Assembly (NCBI GenBank): GCA_030589835.1
Contig: JAUUZS010000013.1
Span: 1 to 18,239, forward strand
Length of the DNA: 18,239 nt
Reading direction: 5' to 3'
Origin: Cyclobacteriaceae bacterium
Lineage (GTDB): Bacteria > Bacteroidota > Bacteroidia > Cytophagales > Cyclobacteriaceae
A program made the position numbers and the translations under genes. The notes below the pieces were generated by a model. The model searched no databases, was not told where the DNA came from, and worked only from the letters and a program-made list of their open reading frames with translations. Shown in pieces: positions 14,666-18,239 of the stretch (the stretch's first letter is position 1; every line of letters begins with the position of its first letter).

Positions 14666-16135
14666 TCAATTCCTATCCGGGTGCCTGCCCCATTCAAACC
14701 TTTTTTCAGGATCAAAATCCGGATTTGGAATAGGAAATTCAGCCTTTACATCCTTCTGCCATGCCTGAAGCAAGTCATGAAGTTCTGCCGCTTTATCCTT
14801 TTTGGATTCAGCCAGGTTTTTACTTTCTCCAATGTCATCCATCAGATTATACAGTTCGAGTGAGCCATCAACCAGATTCTCAATAAGCTTGTAATCCCCT
14901 TTTCTAACCACACTTGCCGGCTGACCGTGATGATAAACCGGATAATGCCAAAATATTGGGCGATTATAATTTTCCTTTCCTTTTATTATCATATCAACCA
15001 TACTCTTCCCATCAAGAATCAGATTTGGATCTGGTGCAACACCTGCCAATTCAAGAAAGGTAGGGTAAAAATCCACGCTCGTAACGATAGAATGGTTTAA
15101 GCTTCCCGCCGAAACTTTTCCCGGCCATTTCACGATAAATGGCTCTCTAATCCCCCCTTCATAAACGGTTCCTTTTTCTGCTCTTAAGGGAGCATTCGAG
15201 GTAGCTATATATTGCATCGTATCGCCTTCATATATATGCAGTTTTGATTTGGCATGTAGGGGTATTTTGTCAAAACGACTGATCAACCCGCCATTATCTG
15301 AAAAGAATATCACCATGGTATTGTCCTCCAATCCCAGCTTCTCAAGTTGGGATTCAATTCTTCCAACGCTATTATCCACATTTTCGATCATGGCAGCGTA
15401 CACAGCATTCGAAGGATATCTATCTATTTTCTCTTTGGCCAAATATTTATCAATTAATTCCTGCTGCGCATCAAGCTGCACATGCACATCATAATGTGCG
15501 AGAAACAACAGAAATGGTCTGTCTTTATTCCGTTCTATAAATGATACACTTAGTTCCGTTAGGGCATCGGCCAGTACCATATTATCCGGAAATTCCTTTG
15601 GAGGATCCATTTTTGGGCCGAAACCAAAAAAACCACCTCCATTATAAACTGCTTGCTCATCGTAGCCCTGATTGCTTGGAATAAATTCACCCCAACCCAA
15701 ATGCCATTTCCCGAAATATGCTGTTGCATAGCCGGCTTCCTTCAGTTTTTCGGCGAAGGTGATATTTTCCAAAGGTAAATATTGGGTTCGGTTTGTGGGG
15801 ACAATCACCTCCTCGTAGGGCCTCCAGTGCCCCCTAATAAAATCCGTTACGCCCACTCTTGCCGGGTATTGTCCTGATTGTATGCTTGCTCTGGTCGGTG
15901 AGCACACCGGACAAGCAGCGTAGGCATTGTCAAACCTCATTCCTGCATCCGCCAATTTCGTAATGTTGGGTGCTTCGTTGAACTTATTTCCATAAACCGG
16001 AAGGTCTGCCCAACCAAGGTCATCGGCAAGGATAAATACAAAATTGGGAACATTAGCATTATTTTCCGACGGCAACAAACAGCCACTGAAAGTCAGTATT
16101 GAAGCGCCAATTAAAATTTTTGAAATGATATTCAT
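14666..16135 (-). CDS. Lipoprotein sulfatase, family S1 (arylsulfatase A-like)
   Basis: Sulfate-ester hydrolase at the cell envelope. The 489 residues open with a lipoprotein signal (LTFSGC, lipid Cys C19). The active site is canonical: ILADDLGWAD with metal ligands D38 and D39, CSPTRASIQSG with the formylglycine Cys C78 and Arg R82, FGKWHLG (K143, H145), LAHYDVHVQ, FFSDNGG and the APLRAEKGTVYEGGIREP block. Length is typical. Unlike the sulfatase at 6378-7826, the motif has the normal Pro, and the two proteins are not close copies, so they probably act on different linkages or glycans. The gene starts 29 nt after the KdgF-like cupin gene on the same strand, indicating one operon. Confidence 0.93.
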   Translation of the reverse strand: MNIISKILIGASILTFSGCLLPSENNANVPNFVFILADDLGWADLPVYGNKFNEAPNITKLADAGMRFDNAYAACPVCSPTRASIQSGQYPARVGVTDFIRGHWRPYEEVIVPTNRTQYLPLENITFAEKLKEAGYATAYFGKWHLGWGEFIPSNQGYDEQAVYNGGGFFGFGPKMDPPKEFPDNMVLADALTELSVSFIERNKDRPFLLFLAHYDVHVQLDAQQELIDKYLAKEKIDRYPSNAVYAAMIENVDNSVGRIESQLEKLGLEDNTMVIFFSDNGGLISRFDKIPLHAKSKLHIYEGDTMQYIATSNAPLRAEKGTVYEGGIREPFIVKWPGKVSAGSLNHSIVTSVDFYPTFLELAGVAPDPNLILDGKSMVDMIIKGKENYNRPIFWHYPVYHHGQPASVVRKGDYKLIENLVDGSLELYNLMDDIGESKNLAESKKDKAAELHDLLQAWQKDVKAEFPIPNPDFDPEKRFEWGRHPDRN

Positions 16136-16164
16136 GAATAAAGAAAGAAATGGTGTGTCAAATC

Positions 16165-16500
16165 CTATATAAAATCTTCCCTCAAAGGAGTAAAACTATC
16201 AATGAGCCGGGCTTCTTTGGATAATAGTTTGATGGTATGTTTTTTCCCTGAAGGAACCGCAAACATATCGCCTTCTTTCAGGTGTTGGTCGGGTTCGTCT
16301 TCACAATAAAAGATCACTTCTCCTTTGGCGATATAGGATGTTTGCTCATGTGGATGCGAATGAGGCGGCTCCCTTTCCTCCCAGGGGCCATCGGTAAAAT
16401 CCAGAAGAACGGTCATCAATTCCTTTTCATGAATAATTTTACGTTTCAAGCCATTGCGCACCATTTCATATGGAACATCATCAAATTTTAATACTGCCAT
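16165..16500 (-). CDS. KdgF-like cupin protein
   Basis: Small cytoplasmic metal-binding cupin of 111 residues. It matches KdgF in length and pattern: PHSHPHEQTSYIAKGEVIFY with candidate metal ligands H47, H49 and Q53, then EGDMFAVPSGKKHTI with H88, and the characteristic end DSFTPLREDF (R107, D109). KdgF turns 4,5-unsaturated monouronates, made by pectin or alginate lyases, into the linear ketonised form. If the assignment holds, the locus handles a uronic-acid polysaccharide. A generic sugar-binding cupin remains possible, since this fold is widespread. It is the first gene of the - strand unit with the sulfatase (29 nt apart), and it faces the divergent hicB gene across 211 bp. Confidence 0.75.
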   Translation of the reverse strand: MAVLKFDDVPYEMVRNGLKRKIIHEKELMTVLLDFTDGPWEEREPPHSHPHEQTSYIAKGEVIFYCEDEPDQHLKEGDMFAVPSGKKHTIKLLSKEARLIDSFTPLREDFI

Positions 16501-16634
16501 AATAACTTTATTTCTAAGTGATTTGAATTAAGTAAATATAAAGATGTTCAGTTAATTAACGATGCTAGAATCAACTTTTGCACTCTAGCAAAGAGAAAAT
16601 CATAAAAGATAAAACGAGGTATAGCTATCCATAT

Positions 16635-16661
16635 CACAAGAATGATGAGGAATATCTTGTG
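16635..16661. promoter_or_regulatory. Inverted repeat upstream of hicB (possible operator)
   Basis: CACAAGA (16635-16641) and TCTTGTG (16655-16661) are perfect inverted 7-mers with a 13-nt gap and a 20-bp centre-to-centre distance, about two helical turns. They lie 51 bp before the hicB ATG. HicB proteins often repress their own operon at such sites, so this is a reasonable operator candidate, though this HicB shows no obvious DNA-binding extension. Confidence 0.35.
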
Positions 16662-16711
16662 GATTGTTTTATTTACTAAATTGGTTTTTATAATTTTATG
16701 TAAAAAAAATT

Positions 16712-16930
16712 ATGCATTATGTAATTGTCATTGAAAAAACTGGAACAGGATATAGCGCTTATGTACCAGATTTGCCAGGTTGCATATCAGTTGGAGAAAC
16801 CAGAGAGGAAATCGAAATCAATATACAAGAAGCAATTTTATTTCACCTGGAAGGAATGCATGAAGACGGACTGGAAATACCAAATCCTAAAACCGAAGCC
16901 ATCACTATGCTTATCCCTAAAGTAGCGTGA
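16712..16930 (+). CDS. hicB: HicB-family antitoxin
   Basis: Antitoxin of a type II HicBA toxin-antitoxin module, which neutralises the mRNA-cleaving HicA toxin. The 72 residues are a complete partial-RNase-H-like HicB domain: MHYVIVIEKTGTGYSAYVPD, LPGCISVGETREE and IQEAILFHLEGMHEDG are all typical. It is a short form with no visible C-terminal ribbon-helix-helix or HTH, so DNA binding would need the bare domain. The stop codon overlaps the GTG start of hicA in GTGA, the coupled arrangement of a hicBA operon. Because hicA is interrupted, this antitoxin is now an orphan. The upstream inverted repeat at 16635-16661 may control it. Confidence 0.88.
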   Translation: MHYVIVIEKTGTGYSAYVPDLPGCISVGETREEIEINIQEAILFHLEGMHEDGLEIPNPKTEAITMLIPKVA

Positions 16931-17282
16931 AAGTAAAAGAATTGATTAGTGCCTGAACGAAAACAGACAAATTTTACAAAATGAATTTTTACTGATGAGA
17001 TTTTTCATTTCTTTTTAAGAGGTGATGCTTGGGTATCAGGCGATTAAAAAAAATGAAAAAGATCGCAGTAAAAAACGTTTTTAGTTATGATGTGTTTCCG
17101 TTCAGACACTACTTTAACTTGTTGAATCTGATGGATGGTATTTGGTAGCTCAAAAAGGAAGTCACGGGCAGTATAAACACAAATTAAAAACCGGCAGGGT
17201 TACTATTCCTGATCATGGCCAAAACAAAGATGTTGCAAAAGGGACCGAAAATAGTATTTTAAAACAAGCAGGTTTGAAATAA
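16927..17282 (+). pseudogene. hicA: hicA toxin gene, split by a foldback insertion
   Basis: Remnant of the HicA mRNA-interferase toxin. The 5' part starts at GTG 16927 (overlapping the hicB stop) and reads VKVKELISA before TGA at 16954-16956. The 3' part resumes near 17118 as LVESDGWYLVAQKGSHGQYK, then KHKLKTGRVTIPDHGQNKDV, and ends with AKGTENSILKQAGLK and TAA at 17280-17282. The catalytic His block KGSH and the VTIPDH strand are intact in the 3' part, so the gene was complete before the event. A 161-165 bp palindromic element (about 16947-17111) separates the pieces. Removing it does not restore the frame: the join is 4 nt too long by comparison with normal HicA spacing. A second small indel is therefore likely. 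No functional toxin should be made. Confidence 0.88.
16947..17111. mobile_element. MITE-like foldback element inserted in hicA
   Basis: The terminal inverted repeats are TAGTGCCTGAACGAAAACA (16947-16965) and the complement of TAGTGTCTGAACGGAAACA (17093-17111), identical at 17 of 19 bases. The outer TA on both sides can equally be a duplicated TA target, giving a 161-bp element (16949-17109). Inside, TTTTTACTG (16986-16994) pairs with CAGTAAAAA (17066-17074), and the A/T-rich arms 17001-17018 and 17044-17060 also pair, so the whole element folds into one long imperfect hairpin with its apex near 17029. It has no open reading frame large enough for a transposase, so it would depend on a transposase supplied elsewhere. 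It interrupts hicA. Confidence 0.8.
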
Positions 17283-17335
17283 ATAAAAAAATCTGTTTTC
17301 AGTTTAACTACTGTTATATTGAATGTATTAAATCC

Positions 17336-17357
17336 ATGCCCAAAATGCTCTGGGCAT
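17336..17357 (-). terminator. Hairpin after DUF1080 gene
   Basis: ATGCCCA (17336-17342) and TGGGCAT (17351-17357) pair perfectly around an 8-nt loop, 9 nt after the - strand stop codon. The following - strand sequence (GGATTTAATAC) has only a weak T run, so it may end transcription poorly or only protect the mRNA end. Confidence 0.4.
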
Positions 17358-17366
17358 AGACAATCA

Positions 17367-18239
17367 TTACAATTCTTTTATTCTGATGTTTCTGAATCTG
17401 ACCACTGAACCGTGGCCTAAAAATCCAATATGGCCTTTTGCTCTGTCGAGACCAGGGTGCTCTTTACCATCCTTTGTTCCATCTTTGCTCGCCTCCTTCA
17501 TGTCGCCGTCGAGGATCACCGTTCCGTTTAAGATGACTTTTACGTGGTTGCCTTTTAAGATTACTTCCTGGCTGTTCCACTCACCGACCGGCTTTAAAAA
17601 ACCGCGTTTTGCCGCTATGATTCCATAAGTCGATCCATGATATTGATATGCTTTCAGGTCTTTGTATATGTCGGCGGTATTATCAAGAATCTGTAATTCC
17701 GTGCCTACATATGCAGCATCACCTTCAAGCTGTGCCCTGATGCCCAAGCCGTTGTTCGCTCCCGGGGTAAGCTTAAAATCGAACCTGAAATTGAAATCTG
17801 CATACTCCTTTGCCGTAAACAGATTGCCATGGCCACCTTTTTTAGGATAGATAACCAGCTCGTCCTTTTCTATCACATAATCTGTTTTGTTACCTGTCCA
17901 GCGATCTAGGTCGCTTCCATCAAATAACTGCCTAAATCCCAGATTTTCTTCTTCATCGGTAAGCATACTGTTTTCTGAAGCTACTATTTCCCTGATATAA
18001 ATATCCCTGAATCCGAGCTCATCTCCGTGTGCCTGTAATTCAATTTGCTCGACAGCAAAAATTGGCTGGCTTCTGTCCCAGTAATTTTCAAGCACAACAT
18101 CATCTACCACCAATAGGCCATTAAGATGCACTGTAACTCTTTCGCCAATCATGATCACATGAAAGGTATTCCATTCATCAATCGGATTGTCTGCCACAAC
18201 GAGTGGAGTGCTCCTGTTGTTTTTGTTGTTGTACAATCC
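17367..18239 (-). CDS. DUF1080 (3-keto-disaccharide hydrolase-type) protein with two domains, N-terminus outside window
   Basis: Secreted-type glycan-active or glycan-binding protein of the PF06439 (DUF1080) family, a concanavalin-like beta-sandwich. The frame is open to the right edge (Gly-Leu-Tyr at the boundary; the TTG at 18236 is internal), and 290 C-terminal residues are visible. Residues 1-85 are the end of a first DUF1080 domain (DEWNTFHVIMIGERVTVHLNG, then ELGFRDIYIREI). Residues about 100-290 are a complete second domain: GFRQLFDGSDLDRWTG, FNFRFDFKLTPGANNGLGIR, TELQILDN, GEWNSQEVILKGNHVKVILN, and the end VVRFRNIRIKEL. Members occur widely in Bacteroidota polysaccharide loci and some cleave 3-keto sugars. 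It is on the same strand as the cupin-sulfatase unit but separated by the hicBA region, so a separate transcript is likely. Confidence 0.88.
   Translation of the reverse strand, partial: GLYNNKNNRSTPLVVADNPIDEWNTFHVIMIGERVTVHLNGLLVVDDVVLENYWDRSQPIFAVEQIELQAHGDELGFRDIYIREIVASENSMLTDEEENLGFRQLFDGSDLDRWTGNKTDYVIEKDELVIYPKKGGHGNLFTAKEYADFNFRFDFKLTPGANNGLGIRAQLEGDAAYVGTELQILDNTADIYKDLKAYQYHGSTYGIIAAKRGFLKPVGEWNSQEVILKGNHVKVILNGTVILDGDMKEASKDGTKDGKEHPGLDRAKGHIGFLGHGSVVRFRNIRIKEL

Noticed and set aside
16725..16925. 66-residue frame overlapping hicB
   Set aside because: It is an out-of-frame shadow; the hicB frame matches the HicB domain over its full length.
17130..17282. A short intact toxin gene starting at ATG 17131
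   Set aside because: That ATG is out of frame with the HicA-like codons; the in-frame sequence has no start codon and is the severed 3' part of hicA.

Overview
The window looks like chromosomal DNA from a free-living, probably marine or soil member of the Bacteroidota (Cytophaga/Flavobacteria type). The evidence is an ECF sigma factor / FecR anti-sigma pair with a C-terminal STN-like (DUF4974) domain, an STN plus carboxypeptidase-regulatory-like outer-membrane protein, weak or absent Shine-Dalgarno sequences, several lipoproteins and sulfatases, and intergenic arrays of short degenerate words. The species cannot be named from sequence alone. Both edges cut genes: the sigma factor on the left and a DUF1080 protein on the right.

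Left (1-3335, +): a trans-envelope signalling cassette of ECF sigma factor (5' end missing), FecR-like anti-sigma factor, and, overlapping the latter by 14 nt, a 642-residue protein. That protein carries the STN signalling domain usually found on TonB receptors, but here it is joined to about 13 tandem 16-residue repeats and a short beta-barrel-like end instead of a TonB receptor. A 7-bp-phased pyrimidine-rich array follows.

Centre-left (3572-7826, +): a translationally coupled pair of Bax-like glucosaminidase and polysaccharide deacetylase (cell-wall or exopolysaccharide work), then a CBM9-like secreted protein and a lipoprotein sulfatase 14 nt apart.

Centre (7827-11227, +): a 509-bp spacer holding a dyad of CTTTGCG-type words at 10-11-10 bp spacing, a Kef-type cation:proton antiporter with RCK domains, and a 507-bp spacer. 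The second spacer starts with seven 22-bp-phased CACGTG units, continues with a nested inverted repeat, and leads into a small AT-rich lipoprotein gene.

Right (11351-18239, mostly -): a secreted FMN-binding protein with an ApbE-type flavinylation motif, a second heptamer array, a secreted FAD-dependent oxidoreductase with an N-terminal carbohydrate-binding-like domain, a second lipoprotein sulfatase, a KdgF-like cupin, and a DUF1080 protein. Sulfatases, a KdgF-like cupin and DUF1080 together suggest breakdown of a sulfated, uronic-acid-containing polysaccharide; this is inference, since no polysaccharide lyase or SusC/D pair lies in the window.

Between the cupin and the DUF1080 gene is a + strand hicBA toxin-antitoxin module. 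hicB is intact, but hicA is split by a 161-165 bp foldback, MITE-like element and is therefore a pseudogene. The most notable non-coding signals are this element, the 22-bp CACGTG array and the two heptamer arrays.
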